A stretch of 64,000 nucleotides of DNA from Phytohabitans rumicis (GCF_011764445.1 NZ_BLPG01000001.1:2232001-2296000); one strand, 5' to 3'. Positions 46,483 through 55,150 are shown, counted from the stretch's first letter. Translations and numbers: made by a program. Notes: generated from the sequence alone by a model not told the origin.

Positions 46483-49400
46483 CTAGACGTTGCGGCGGTA
46501 CTGGCCGCCGACTTCGAAAAATGCGTCGCTGATCTGGCCGAGCGAGCAGTACCGGACGGCGTCCATCAGGGCCTCGAACACGTTGCCGCCGGAGGTCGCC
46601 GCGGCCTTGAGCCGGGCCAGCGCGGCCGGCGCCTCGCTGGCGTTCCGGGTGTGAAAGTCGGCGAGCCGGGCCAGCTGCGACTCCTTCTCGCCCTCGGTGG
46701 CGCGGGCCAGTTCGAGCCGCGGCGGCGGGGCGTCCTCATCGGACGGTGGAGCGAGGAACGTGTTGACCCCGATGATGGGCAGCGAGCCGTCGTGCTTGCG
46801 CTGCTCGTACAGCATGGACTCGTCCTGGATCCGGCCGCGCTGGTAGCCGGTCTCCATCGCGCCGAGCACGCCGCCCCGGTCGGCGATCCGCTCGAACTCG
46901 GCGAGCACCGCCTCCTCGACCAGGTCGGTGAGCTGCTCGACGATGAACGAGCCCTGCAAGGCGTTCTCGGTGCCGGCCAGGCCCCACTCCGCGTCGATGA
47001 TCATCTGGATGGCGAGGGCCCGGCGCACCGACTGCGCGGTCGGCGTGGTCACCGCCTCGTCGTACGCGTTGGTGTGCAGGCTGTTCGCGCTGTCGTAGAT
47101 GGCACACAGCGCCTGCAGCGTGGTCCGGATGTCGTTGAAGTCCATCTCCTGCGCGTGCAGCGACCGGCCGGAGGTCTGCACGTGGTACTTGAGCTTCTGG
47201 GCCCGCTCCCCCGCGCCGTACTTGTCGCGCATGGCGACCGCCCAGATCCGCCGGGCCACCCGGCCGATGACGGTGTACTCGGTGTCCATGCCGTTGGAGA
47301 AGAAGAACGACAGGTTCGGCGCGAAGTCGTCGATGGCCATGCCCCGGGCCAGGTACGCCTCGACGTACGTGAAGCCGTTGGCGAGGGTGAACGCGAGCTG
47401 GCTGATCGGGTTGGCCCCGGCCTCGGCGATGTGGTAGCCGCTGATGCTCACCGAGTAGAAGTTGCGCACCTGCCGCTGGATGAACCACTCCTGCATGTCG
47501 GCCATGCACCGCAGCGCGAACTCGGTCGAGAAGATGCACGTGTTCTGGCCCTGGTCCTCCTTGAGGATGTCGGCCTGCACCGTACCGCGCACAGTGGACA
47601 GTGCCCGCGCCGCGATCGCCCGCCGCTCGGTCTCGTCCGTCGCGTCGCCCACCTGCTGGTCGATCACCGCGTTGAAGAACATGGCCAGGATCGCCGGCGC
47701 CGGCCCGTTGATCGTCATGGACACCGACGTGGTCGGCGCGCACAGGTCGAACCCGGCGTACAGCTCGCGCATGTCGTCGACGGTGGCGATGGAGACGCCC
47801 GAGGTGCCCACCTTGCCGTACACGTCGGGGCGGCGCTCGGGGTCGCGGCCGTACAGCGTGACCGAGTCGAACGCGGTGGACAGCCGGGTCGCCGGCTGGC
47901 CCGCGGACAGCAGATGGAAGCGTCGGTTGGTGCGGAACGCGTCGCCCTCCCCCGCGAACATCCGCGCCGGCGCCTCCTCGGTCCGCTTGAACGGAAACAC
48001 CCCGGCGGTGAACGGGAACGAGCCGGGCAGGTGCTCGGCGCGCAGGAAGCGCAGCAGCTCGCCGTCGTCGCCGTACCGTGGCAGGGCGACGCGGGGCTGC
48101 CGGGTGCCGGACAGCGTGGTCCGCGCCAGCGGCGTGCGGATGTCCTTGCCCCGCACGGTGTAGACCTGCTCGTCGCCGTCGTACCGGGCGCGCACGGCCG
48201 GCCACTGCTCCAGCAGCTCGTGCACGTCGCCGCGCAGTCCCTGCTCGGTCTGCGTCAGCAGAGCCCGCACCGGCGCGGCGTCCTCTGTGGACAGCAGGTC
48301 GCGGGCGGTGGTCAGGTGCTGGCGGCGGCGGACCAGCTCGACCTGCTCGGCGGTGGTGGCGTGGTAGTCGCGGACGGTCTGGGCGATCTCGGCCAGGTAG
48401 CGCTCCCGCCCCGCCGGGAGCACCGACCGCAGCCCGGTCGACGTACGCCCCGCGACCGGCGGCAGCACGCCCGCGAAGTCCGCCAGCCCGTGCTCGCGCA
48501 GCAGCCCCTTGAGGTGGTGGTACAGCGCGGAGACGCCGTTGTCGTCGAAGCGGGCGGCGCTGGTGCCGAACACCGGCATCTCCTGCCACGGTGTGCCGAA
48601 CTGGCCGCGGTTGCGCACGATCTGGCGGGCCACGTCGCGCAGCGCGTCCTCCGCGCCCCGCCGCTCGAACTTGTTGATGGCGACCGCGTCGGCCAGGTCG
48701 AGCATGTCGATCTTTTCGAGCTGGCTGGGCGCGCCGAAGTCGGGCGTCATCACGTACAGCGAGACGTCGACGGCGGGCACGATGGCCGCGTCGCCCTGCC
48801 CGATGCCCGGCGTCTCGACCACGACCAGGTCGTATCCGGCCGCCTTGAACGCGGCGACGATGTCGCCCAGGTGCGCGGGCAGTTGGGCACCGGGCGTACG
48901 CGTGGCGACGGACCGGAAGAAGACCACCCCGGGGGCGATGCTGTTCATCCGGATGCGGTCGCCGAGCAGCGCGCCACCGCGGCGCCGGGTCGGATCGACC
49001 GCCAGCACGGCCACCCGGAGCTTGTCCTCACTGTCCCGGCGCAGACGACGTACCAGCTCGTCGGTCAGCGAGGACTTGCCGGACCCACCCGTACCCGTGA
49101 TGCCAAGGACCGGAACGCCGCGCCGGTCCGCGGCCTGGCGCACGGCGGCGGCAAGGGCCGGGTCGGCACCGGCCTCCAGCACGGTGATCGCGCGGGCGAG
49201 CGCGGCCTCGTCGCCGGCGAGCAGCGCCTCGACGTCGGGCCCTTGGGCCGACAGGTCGGCGTCGCAGTCCTGGATGACCTCGGCGATCATGCCGGGCAGG
49301 CCGAGGCGCTGGCCGTCCTGCGGGCTGAAGATGCGCACCCCGCGCTCGGCGAGCAGCGCGATCTCGTCGGGCACAATCGTGCCGCCCCCGCCGCCGAAGA

Positions 49401-49662
49401 CCTTGACGTGGCCGGCGCCGCGCTCGGCCAGCCGCTCGACCAGGTAGCTGAAGTACTCCACGTGCCCGCCCTGGTAGGACGAGACGGCCACGCCCTGCAC
49501 ATCCTCCTGGAGGGCCGCGGTCACGACCTCCTCCACGCTGCGGTCGTGCCCGAGGTGCACGACCTCGGCGCCCTGGCTCTGCAGCAGTCGTCGCATGATC
49601 GTGATCGCCGCGTCGTGGCCGTCGAAGAGGCTGGCCGCGGTGACAAAGCGCACGGGATGCAT
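46483..49662 (-). CDS. icmF: Fused isobutyryl-CoA mutase with built-in G-protein chaperone
   Basis: A 1,059-residue IcmF. Order: B12-binding domain at residues 1-140 (ASLFDGHDAAITIMRRLLQS, with the His that ligates cobalt), MeaB-like GTPase at about 180-440 (GITGTGGSGKSSLTDELV, VVETPGIGQGD, INKFERRGAED), linker, and mutase barrel to the end (SGYHIAEAGANPISQLAFTL). It interconverts isobutyryl-CoA and n-butyryl-CoA, and often pivalyl- or isovaleryl-CoA, using adenosylcobalamin radical chemistry; the GTPase loads and protects the cofactor. The reading frame is intact. A divergent MarR-type gene lies 57 bases away. Confidence 0.97.
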   Translation of the reverse strand: MHPVRFVTAASLFDGHDAAITIMRRLLQSQGAEVVHLGHDRSVEEVVTAALQEDVQGVAVSSYQGGHVEYFSYLVERLAERGAGHVKVFGGGGGTIVPDEIALLAERGVRIFSPQDGQRLGLPGMIAEVIQDCDADLSAQGPDVEALLAGDEAALARAITVLEAGADPALAAAVRQAADRRGVPVLGITGTGGSGKSSLTDELVRRLRRDSEDKLRVAVLAVDPTRRRGGALLGDRIRMNSIAPGVVFFRSVATRTPGAQLPAHLGDIVAAFKAAGYDLVVVETPGIGQGDAAIVPAVDVSLYVMTPDFGAPSQLEKIDMLDLADAVAINKFERRGAEDALRDVARQIVRNRGQFGTPWQEMPVFGTSAARFDDNGVSALYHHLKGLLREHGLADFAGVLPPVAGRTSTGLRSVLPAGRERYLAEIAQTVRDYHATTAEQVELVRRRQHLTTARDLLSTEDAAPVRALLTQTEQGLRGDVHELLEQWPAVRARYDGDEQVYTVRGKDIRTPLARTTLSGTRQPRVALPRYGDDGELLRFLRAEHLPGSFPFTAGVFPFKRTEEAPARMFAGEGDAFRTNRRFHLLSAGQPATRLSTAFDSVTLYGRDPERRPDVYGKVGTSGVSIATVDDMRELYAGFDLCAPTTSVSMTINGPAPAILAMFFNAVIDQQVGDATDETERRAIAARALSTVRGTVQADILKEDQGQNTCIFSTEFALRCMADMQEWFIQRQVRNFYSVSISGYHIAEAGANPISQLAFTLANGFTYVEAYLARGMAIDDFAPNLSFFFSNGMDTEYTVIGRVARRIWAVAMRDKYGAGERAQKLKYHVQTSGRSLHAQEMDFNDIRTTLQALCAIYDSANSLHTNAYDEAVTTPTAQSVRRALAIQMIIDAEWGLAGTENALQGSFIVEQLTDLVEEAVLAEFERIADRGGVLGAMETGYQRGRIQDESMLYEQRKHDGSLPIIGVNTFLAPPSDEDAPPPRLELARATEGEKESQLARLADFHTRNASEAPAALARLKAAATSGGNVFEALMDAVRYCSLGQISDAFFEVGGQYRRNV

Positions 49663-49719
49663 AAGCTAAATACTAGGACATCCAACTATCGGAGGTCCAC
49701 GTACTGTGACCTTTCTAGG

Positions 49720-50211
49720 ATGAGCCCCATGGACCCCATCGCGGAGGCACGCCGGCAGTGGGCGGCGCACGGCTGGGAGGACGCCGCGGACGGGATGGCG
49801 GCGGTGACCTCCCTGATGCGCGCGCACCAGATCGCCCTGGCCCGCGTCGAGTCGGTGCTGAAGCGCCACGGCGTCACGTTCGCCCGGTACGAGGTGCTGA
49901 TGCTGCTGCACTTCAGCCGCACCGGCGTACTGCCCATGGCCAAGATCGGCGAGCGCCTCCAGGTGCACCCGACCAGCGTCACCAACGCCGTCGACCGGCT
50001 CGAAGCGGCCGGCCTCGTCCGGCGTACGCAGCACCCCACCGACCGCCGCGCCACCCTGGTGGAACTGCTCGACGCCGGCCGGGAGCTGGCGGTCGCGGCG
50101 ACCAAGGACCTCAACGACAGCGTCTTCGGCGCCCCCGGGATCTCCCGCGAGGCGGTCACCGGCCTGGTCGCGATCCTGACCGAGATGCGCCACGAGGCCG
50201 GCGACTTCTAA
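49720..50211 (+). CDS. MarR-family transcriptional regulator
   Basis: A winged-helix protein of 163 residues (161 if ATG 49729 is used, which has AGGA at nine bases). The motif LLHFSRTGVLPMAKIGERLQ, VHPTSVTNAVDRLEAAGLVR and RTQHPTDRRATLVELLDAGR is the standard MarR wing. It is divergent from icmF; regulation of icmF by an acyl-CoA or a fatty or aromatic acid sensed by this protein is plausible. The intergenic stretch CTAAATACTAGGACATCC may hold the operator. Confidence 0.9.
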   Translation: MSPMDPIAEARRQWAAHGWEDAADGMAAVTSLMRAHQIALARVESVLKRHGVTFARYEVLMLLHFSRTGVLPMAKIGERLQVHPTSVTNAVDRLEAAGLVRRTQHPTDRRATLVELLDAGRELAVAATKDLNDSVFGAPGISREAVTGLVAILTEMRHEAGDF

Positions 50212-50240
50212 GCCTCCCGCTTCTCAGGCAGATTTACCCC

Positions 50241-50428
50241 GGTCCGTGTCACTTGCGGGCCGTATGCTCCCGCGGGCACCGCGCAGGTCGGCGGCTCGCA
50301 GAGCGAGCCGAAATCCCCGACCCGCGCTGCCGGCTCCACGAGACAAGCCCGCCGGGTCCGGGGTCGTCAACCGCGGAGGGTGCGGCCGCGGGAGCAACGG
50401 CACGGACCACGACGGACATCGCGGCAGC
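50241..50428. repeat. Family E long inverted repeat, decayed copy
   Basis: The right arm (50386-50428, beginning CCGCGGGAGCAACGGCACGG) closely matches the right arm of the copy at 55299. The left arm (near 50241-50276, GGGCCGTATGCTCCCGCGGG) is only partly preserved. Confidence 0.65.
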
Positions 50429-50527
50429 TCATATCTCCATCTCTAGATCTTGCCCCGTCGCGGCGCGAGGCAGCCCTGGCCAGCTCGCTGAGCTCCCCGC
50501 GCGAGCGCCGCGAACCCTCCGCGGCCC

Positions 50528-50610
50528 GTCGATCAAGGATTTCCACGTCGATCAAGGGCAAACGGTCGTGGATCGGAGATCAAAGCACGACCATTTGCCC
50601 TTGATCGACG
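50528..50610. repeat. Family A palindromic repeat, copy A8
   Basis: Outer arm on the left (GATCAAGGATTTCCACG). The inner right arm has CATTTGCCC, one base different from the CATATGCCC form. Confidence 0.9.
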
Positions 50611-50612
50611 CC

Positions 50613-50682
50613 GAAGGCGCGGCACGGACGGCGAAGGCGCGGCACGGACGGCGAAGGCGCGGCACGGACGGCGAAGGGGGCC
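50613..50682. repeat. 20-base tandem repeat
   Basis: GAAGGCGCGGCACGGACGGC is repeated three times with no change, followed by a partial fourth unit. It directly adjoins copy A8 and ends eight bases before the hydrolase stop. Confidence 0.95.
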
Positions 50683-50690
50683 GCGCCGGG

Positions 50691-51521
50691 TTAGCTCTCT
50701 TGGGTGAGGAAGGTGAGGATTGTGGCGGCTAGGAGGGGGGAGCTGAAGATGTTGTAGTGGGTCACGCCGGGCAGGATCGCCAGGGCGTGCCCGCCCTTGG
50801 GGCGGCCCTCGTTCATCCAGCCGCCGTCCCGCAGGCCGCCGTCGAGCAGCTTGAAGATCTCGGCGTAGTGGCTGGGTGGCGCCTGGTCGGCGTCGGCGCC
50901 GATGATCAGCGTCGGCACCTGGAGGCCGCGGACGTCCTCGGTGTAGTCGTAGTCCTCGGCCATCACCGCGCCGAGCTTGTCCAGCAGCCGCCCGAAGTCC
51001 TCCGGGCGCGGGGCGACCCGCTGGTAGAGCTGGTACATCGGGGTGTCCTTCATGAACTCGGCGGCCGCCGCGTTCACCTGGCCCTGCATGGCCCGCAGCG
51101 CCGGGTCGACGGCGTCCGGCCGGAGGTAGATGGAGGCCGCGACGAGCCGGCCGACCTTCTCCGGGTACTTGGCCGCCGTCATCAGGGCCGTGCCGCCGCC
51201 CAGCGAGTAGCCGACGACATCGGGCTTCTCGAGCCCGAGGTGGTCGATGAGCGCCGCGATGTCGTCGGCCATGAGGCGGATGTCGATCGGCCGGTCGATG
51301 TCGGCGGTGCGGCCGTGGCCCTGCAGGTCGGGCGCGATGACCTGGCGCCCCTCGGTCAGCGCGGGGATGACCGGGCCGAACATCTCGTTCGACCCGAGCC
51401 CGCCGTGCAGCAGGATCAGCGGCCGCCCCGACCCGTACGTCTCGTAGTACATGTTGAGGCCGTTGACCTCGGCGTACTGCCCGGTGCCCTGGGCGTCGGT
51501 GGTCCAGTCGGTGCCCGTCAT
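50691..51521 (-). CDS. Alpha/beta hydrolase
   Basis: A 276-residue cytoplasmic hydrolase. Oxyanion motif LILLHGGLGSN, nucleophile elbow VVGYSLGGGTALM (Ser), acid in IIGADADQAPP and catalytic His in LPGVTHYNIF. The layout fits the general esterase/haloperoxidase-like group. The start at 51521 (MTGTDWTTDAQG) follows GAGGGAG; 24 further in-frame codons upstream look non-coding. It lies on the same strand as, and 77 bases downstream of, the secreted beta-helix gene. Confidence 0.85.
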   Translation of the reverse strand: MTGTDWTTDAQGTGQYAEVNGLNMYYETYGSGRPLILLHGGLGSNEMFGPVIPALTEGRQVIAPDLQGHGRTADIDRPIDIRLMADDIAALIDHLGLEKPDVVGYSLGGGTALMTAAKYPEKVGRLVAASIYLRPDAVDPALRAMQGQVNAAAAEFMKDTPMYQLYQRVAPRPEDFGRLLDKLGAVMAEDYDYTEDVRGLQVPTLIIGADADQAPPSHYAEIFKLLDGGLRDGGWMNEGRPKGGHALAILPGVTHYNIFSSPLLAATILTFLTQES

Positions 51522-51598
51522 GGTGTTGGTCTCCCTCGTGCGTTCGTTAAGTGAGGTACGCCGACTAAGACGGACCGGCCGCCCGAAACTCATCGCTC

Positions 51599-53416
51599 CT
51601 ACGGGTACTGACTTACGTAGACGGGCACACCGATCCGGGTGGTGTCGGCCGGGTCGCCCACGCCGTTGACGACGTGGTCGATCGTGCCGGCGCTGAGGTT
51701 GACGGTCATGATGTGGTGCAGCGTCACCCCCGGCCGCCGTGGCACCTCGAACCCGTTCTCCGTGTGGATCGACGGGTTGTTCTGGTTGAAAACGTACACG
51801 CCGGCGCCGTACAGCGTGTGGCGCTTCACCCGGTCGCCGACCTTGTATCCGGCGTAGCCCTCGACGTCACCGTTCATCCAGTCCGCCTGCGTCGGCGGGT
51901 CGTACGGCAGCTCGTTCTGGTACAGGATGGTCGTGCCGTTCTCGCCGTTCCAGACCGTGTTGTACCGCTGGAAGTGCTCGACGAACAGGCCGGTCGCGGT
52001 CACGTTGTCGCCGTTGATGACGGCGCCGTACCGGCCGGTGTTGGTGTTCCAGCGTTCGGTGTCGGTGAAGCCCTCGACGCCGTGGTCGCCGCGCCACACC
52101 CAGGTGTGGTCGATGAGCACGTTGTCGCTGTTCACCTCCAGCGCGATGTTCGCCTTGCCGACGTGCGGGCCGCCGACCCGGAAGTACACATCGGACAGTG
52201 TGGTCGGGTTGCCCGGCAGGCTGAAGCCCGCGCCGTGCTTGCGGCCGACCCGCAGCAGCACCGGCGACTCGTGCAGTCCGGCGTCGATCGTGACGCCGGC
52301 GACGACCACCCCGGGTACGTCGGCGACGTCCAGCGGGGTGGAGCCGCCGACCGCGGTGAGGGTGGCGTGCCCGATGCCGAGGACCACGGTGTTGGGGCGC
52401 CGGACCTCGATGCTGCTCGCCACGTCGTACACGCCGGGGGTGAGCAGCAGGTGCTTGCCCAGCGCGAGCTGGCGGTTGATCGTGCGTACGGAGTCGCCGG
52501 GCCGCGCGACGTAGAAGTCGGCGAGCGGGACGGTACGCCCCGGCGTCATGCCGGCCGCCCACGTCACGCCGCTGGTGTTTCGCTGGGCGGACGGCACCCG
52601 GACCTGGTACCGGCCCTTGGCGTCCACGAACAGGTACGGCTTCTCCCGGCTGAGCGGCGTGGTGGGCAGCGTCGTGTACGGCGGGTTCGGGAACGCGGCG
52701 TCGTCCGGCGCGCCGGTGACGCCCGCGAAGACCTGGTTCCACACGCCGTTGGACCACCCGGCGACCTCGCTGTTGCGGGTGAGCCACTGCTGCTGCGAGC
52801 CGTTGATGACGAACGGCAGCCGGGAGTCGGCGATGAAGCCGCCGCTGGCGTACTGCGGGCCGGCGGTGCAGTAGTCCATCAGCGACAGGTTGGCGCCGCT
52901 GATGTCGAGCCGGCGCATCGACACCGCCTGGGACACGGCCCAGAAGTTCGCCGACGACCGGCACGCGTCCTGGCCGGCCGGGTCGATGGTGAGAGAGAGG
53001 TTGGACAACGTGCGCCAGAAGTTGACGAGCGCGAGGCAGTTGCTCGTACCGCCGTCGGCGAGGCAGCGGTTGTAGACCTCGACCTTGCCGTGGATGACCA
53101 CGTCGGTCGGCGCGGCGCCCAGGCCGGCGATCTCGGTGTAGTAACCGACCTTGATCTGCAGCGGCTGCTCCGCGGTGCCGTACGTGCCGGGCTTGAAGAG
53201 GAAGGCGTACCGGTTGGTGCCCATCTCGTTGTCGACCTGCGCGGTGTGCGTCGCATCGAGGGTCGCCTGGATCTGGCTGACGGGCATGCCGGGGTCGAAG
53301 ACGGTGACGTTCGGGCCGAGGGTGGGCGGGCCGGCGGGCGGCGGGCCGGCCATGGCGGCGGTGCCGGTCGCGGCGAGCAGGGTCGCCACGGCGAGACCGG
53401 TGAGGCGGGTCAACAT
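51599..53416 (-). CDS. Secreted right-handed beta-helix protein
   Basis: A 605-residue exported protein. Signal peptide: MLTRLTGLAVATLLAATGTA, cleavage near AMA. The rest has repeated strand-turn units of a parallel beta-helix (VVVAGVTIDAGLHESPVLLR, NIALEVNSDNVLIDHTWVWR, ENGTTILYQNELP), as in pectate lyase-like carbohydrate-active enzymes. The actinomycete relatives I know are annotated as adenylyl cyclase or beta-helix proteins without proof of activity. A perfect LacI-type operator lies 26 bases upstream of the ATG, so sugar control is likely. It may be a glycan hydrolase or lyase. Confidence 0.8.
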   Translation of the reverse strand: MLTRLTGLAVATLLAATGTAAMAGPPPAGPPTLGPNVTVFDPGMPVSQIQATLDATHTAQVDNEMGTNRYAFLFKPGTYGTAEQPLQIKVGYYTEIAGLGAAPTDVVIHGKVEVYNRCLADGGTSNCLALVNFWRTLSNLSLTIDPAGQDACRSSANFWAVSQAVSMRRLDISGANLSLMDYCTAGPQYASGGFIADSRLPFVINGSQQQWLTRNSEVAGWSNGVWNQVFAGVTGAPDDAAFPNPPYTTLPTTPLSREKPYLFVDAKGRYQVRVPSAQRNTSGVTWAAGMTPGRTVPLADFYVARPGDSVRTINRQLALGKHLLLTPGVYDVASSIEVRRPNTVVLGIGHATLTAVGGSTPLDVADVPGVVVAGVTIDAGLHESPVLLRVGRKHGAGFSLPGNPTTLSDVYFRVGGPHVGKANIALEVNSDNVLIDHTWVWRGDHGVEGFTDTERWNTNTGRYGAVINGDNVTATGLFVEHFQRYNTVWNGENGTTILYQNELPYDPPTQADWMNGDVEGYAGYKVGDRVKRHTLYGAGVYVFNQNNPSIHTENGFEVPRRPGVTLHHIMTVNLSAGTIDHVVNGVGDPADTTRIGVPVYVSQYP

Positions 53417-53442
53417 GCGGTTCGTCCTCTCGGCGGAGGGTC

Positions 53443-53460
53443 TGTGAGAGCGCTCTCACA
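53443..53460. promoter_or_regulatory. LacI-family operator upstream of the beta-helix gene
   Basis: TGTGAGAGCGCTCTCACA is a perfect 18-base palindrome around CG, a textbook LacI/GalR-family operator. It fills the space between the isomerase stop codon and the beta-helix gene. No LacI gene is adjacent. Confidence 0.75.
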
Positions 53461-53895
53461 CTACGCCGGGTCGGGGCCGGGCTCCAGCGTGGACAGGCGC
53501 GCGATGTTGCCGGCCTCGTCCGGGTCGGGCTGGGGCGTGGCGAAGAACGCGCGGGCCACCTCGACGGCGACGTCGGGGGCGAGCCGCTTCAGACTGAGCG
53601 CGAGCACGTTGGCGTCGTTCCACAGCCGCGCGCCGGTCGCGATCCACGGCTCCCAGGCCAGCGCCGCGCGTACCCCGGGCACCTTGTTGGCCGCGATGGC
53701 GGTGCCGGTGCCGGTCCAGCACATCACCACGCCGTAGTCCGCGCGGCCCTCCACCACCGCCCGGCCCACCCCGGCGCCGATCTCGGGCCACGGCTCGGCG
53801 GCGCCCACCCGGACGACCTCGCCGAGCTCGGACAGGTATCCGACCACCGCCCTGGTGACCTCGTTGTCGTCGTCGGCCCCGAACGCGATCCGCAC
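53461..53895 (-). CDS. RpiB/LacA/LacB-family sugar-phosphate isomerase
   Basis: A 144-residue protein with the family's N-terminal strand VRIAFGADDDNEVTRAVVGY and the active-site stretch VVMCWTGTGTAIAANKVPGV, matching CGTGxGxxIAANKxxGxRA. Such enzymes interconvert ribose 5-phosphate and ribulose 5-phosphate or act on galactose 6-phosphate or allose phosphate. Start at GTG 53895 gives the normal N-terminus; ATG 53931 adds 12 residues. The stop abuts the LacI operator of the next gene. Confidence 0.85.
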   Translation of the reverse strand: MRIAFGADDDNEVTRAVVGYLSELGEVVRVGAAEPWPEIGAGVGRAVVEGRADYGVVMCWTGTGTAIAANKVPGVRAALAWEPWIATGARLWNDANVLALSLKRLAPDVAVEVARAFFATPQPDPDEAGNIARLSTLEPGPDPA

Positions 53896-53931
53896 GCGGC
53901 CAGCATACGGCCGGTAGGCGGCCCGTCCCAT

Positions 53932-53938
53932 GGATCTA
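53932..53938. repeat. Left part of a family D palindrome split by an insertion sequence
   Basis: GGATCTA, ending with the TA target site. It continues as TAGACGAGAAA at 55107, beyond the IS. Confidence 0.8.
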
Positions 53939-54028
53939 GAGAGCTTTCGGGGTTAGGGTTTGTTGTCTGTCCACAATGCTTCTTGCGGGTGATCGCTTTC
54001 TGCTGGTTTGTCCGCTTGGCTTGGGGGT

Positions 54029-55092
54029 ATGAGGTACGGCGATGGCGGCGGCGTCAACCAGTCCGCGCGAGTGCGGCGCGAGCAGGTCCGCCGGCAGGCC
54101 GCGGACCTGTTCGCCCAAGGGGTGGCGCCGGTCGAGGTCGCCAAACGGTTAGAGGTGTCGCAGAAGTCGGCGTACCAGTGGCGGCGGGTCTGGCAGGGCG
54201 GTGGCGTGCAGGCGTTGGCGTCCAAAGGTGCGCCGGGCCCGGACCCGACACTGTCCGACGCGCAGTTGGCCAAGCTCAAGGCGCGGCTGGAACTAGGTCC
54301 GGCCGCGGCTGGTTACCGCGAGGACCAGCGCTGGACTTTGGCCCGGGTCGCGGCGTTGATCGGGTTGATGTTCAAGGTCCGGGTCAGCGTGACCACGACC
54401 TGGGAAGCGATGCGGCGGCTCGGGTTCAGCCCACAACTGCCGACCCGGCGAGCGATCGAGCGGGACGAGCAAGCCATCGCCCGCTGGCGCCGATATCAGT
54501 GGCCAGCGGTAAAAGACTCGCGGGCAGGCTGAACGCCTGGATCTGTTTCGCCGACGAAGCCGGCCAAACTCTTCACCCCGCCAAGGCGACCACCTGGGCC
54601 CCACGCGGCCACACCCCGGTCGTCAAGGTCACCGCCAAAGGCAACGTCCGGGTATCGATAGCCGGGCTGGTCTGCTACCGGCCCGGCCACCCCAGCCGAC
54701 TGATCTACCGCACCCGCACCTACCGCGGCCGCAAAGGCGACCCGAAGGGCTTCCGCGAACCCGACTTCGCCGACCTGCTGGACGCCGCCCACCGACAACT
54801 CGCCGCGCCGATCGTGTTGGTTTGGGACCGGCTATCAGGACACAAGTCCACACGGATGCGCGCACTGATCGCCGACCGGCCCTGGCTGAGGGTCTACCTG
54901 CTGCCCGGCTACGCCCCTGAACTCAACCCGGTCGAGAAGGTCTGGTCCACGATGAAACGCAGCCTGGCCAACCTTCCCGCCACCACCGCCACCGCACTAA
55001 CCGCAGCCGTGAAGAACCGCCTCAAACGCATGCAATACCGCGCAGGCATCATCGACGGCTACCTCACCGCTACCGGACTATCCCCACCCTGA
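54029..55092 (+). CDS. IS630-family transposase, read in two frames
   Basis: The first frame (54029-54532) encodes the HTH domain (ARVRREQVRRQAADLFAQGV, EVAKRLEVSQKSAYQWRRV). The second, from about 54511 to 55092, encodes the DDE catalytic domain: first Asp in WICFADEAGQ, second Asp in IVLVWDRLSGHKS, Glu in YAPELNPVEKVW. The frames differ by -1 and overlap at AAAA (54511-54514), where the lysine codon AAA can slip back one base onto another AAA. Fusion yields about 354 residues, a normal length. A TTG at 54008 is an alternative start. The protein cuts and pastes the element at TA sites. Confidence 0.88.
54508..54516 (+). promoter_or_regulatory. Candidate programmed -1 frameshift site in the transposase gene
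   Basis: GGTAAAAGA: in the first frame it is read GTA AAA GAC, and after a one-base backward slip the next codons are AGA CTC, which continue the DDE domain. Several IS630-family elements use such a site to limit transposase production. Confidence 0.6.
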
Positions 55093-55106
55093 CCCCGAAA
55101 GCTCTC

Positions 55107-55150
55107 TAGACGAGAAATGGTTAGCTCCGAACCGTTTCTCGTCTAGATCC
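55107..55150. repeat. Family D palindrome, right part after the IS
   Basis: Remaining left arm TAGACGAGAAA (55107-55117), loop region TGGTTAGCTCCGAACCG, right arm TTTCTCGTCTAGATCC (55135-55150). Joined to the seven bases before the IS, the arms are perfectly complementary. Confidence 0.85.

Larger units (their letters stand above)
50212..50690. other. Repeat-rich gap between the MarR gene and an alpha/beta hydrolase gene
   Basis: It contains a family E inverted repeat (about 50241-50428), copy A8, and a short tandem repeat next to the hydrolase stop. I see no gene. Confidence 0.75.
53939..55106 (+). mobile_element. IS630-family insertion sequence, 1,168 bases
   Basis: The ends are inverted repeats: GAGAGCTTTCGGGGTTAGGG on the left, and the same with one change (GTC for GTT) reading inward from the right end. 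TA at 53937-53938 and 55107-55108 is the duplicated target typical of IS630/Tc1 elements. The element encodes one two-frame transposase and nothing else, and shows no internal stop damage, so it is probably recent and possibly active. Confidence 0.93.

Noticed and set aside
46651-49700. A long plus-strand frame opposite icmF that runs into the MarR gene
   Set aside because: Only its last 160 codons, after 49720, have the composition and motifs of a protein (MarR). The rest is a shadow of icmF.
16941-50610. Family A repeats as ordinary Rho-independent terminators
   Set aside because: Copies occur in both orientations, have a conserved 15-base loop and outer arms, no T-run, and several lie in gaps with more than one copy, which simple terminators do not explain.
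50613-50682. Tandem repeats as a possible CRISPR array
   Set aside because: Units are directly adjacent without spacers, and no cas genes are in the window.
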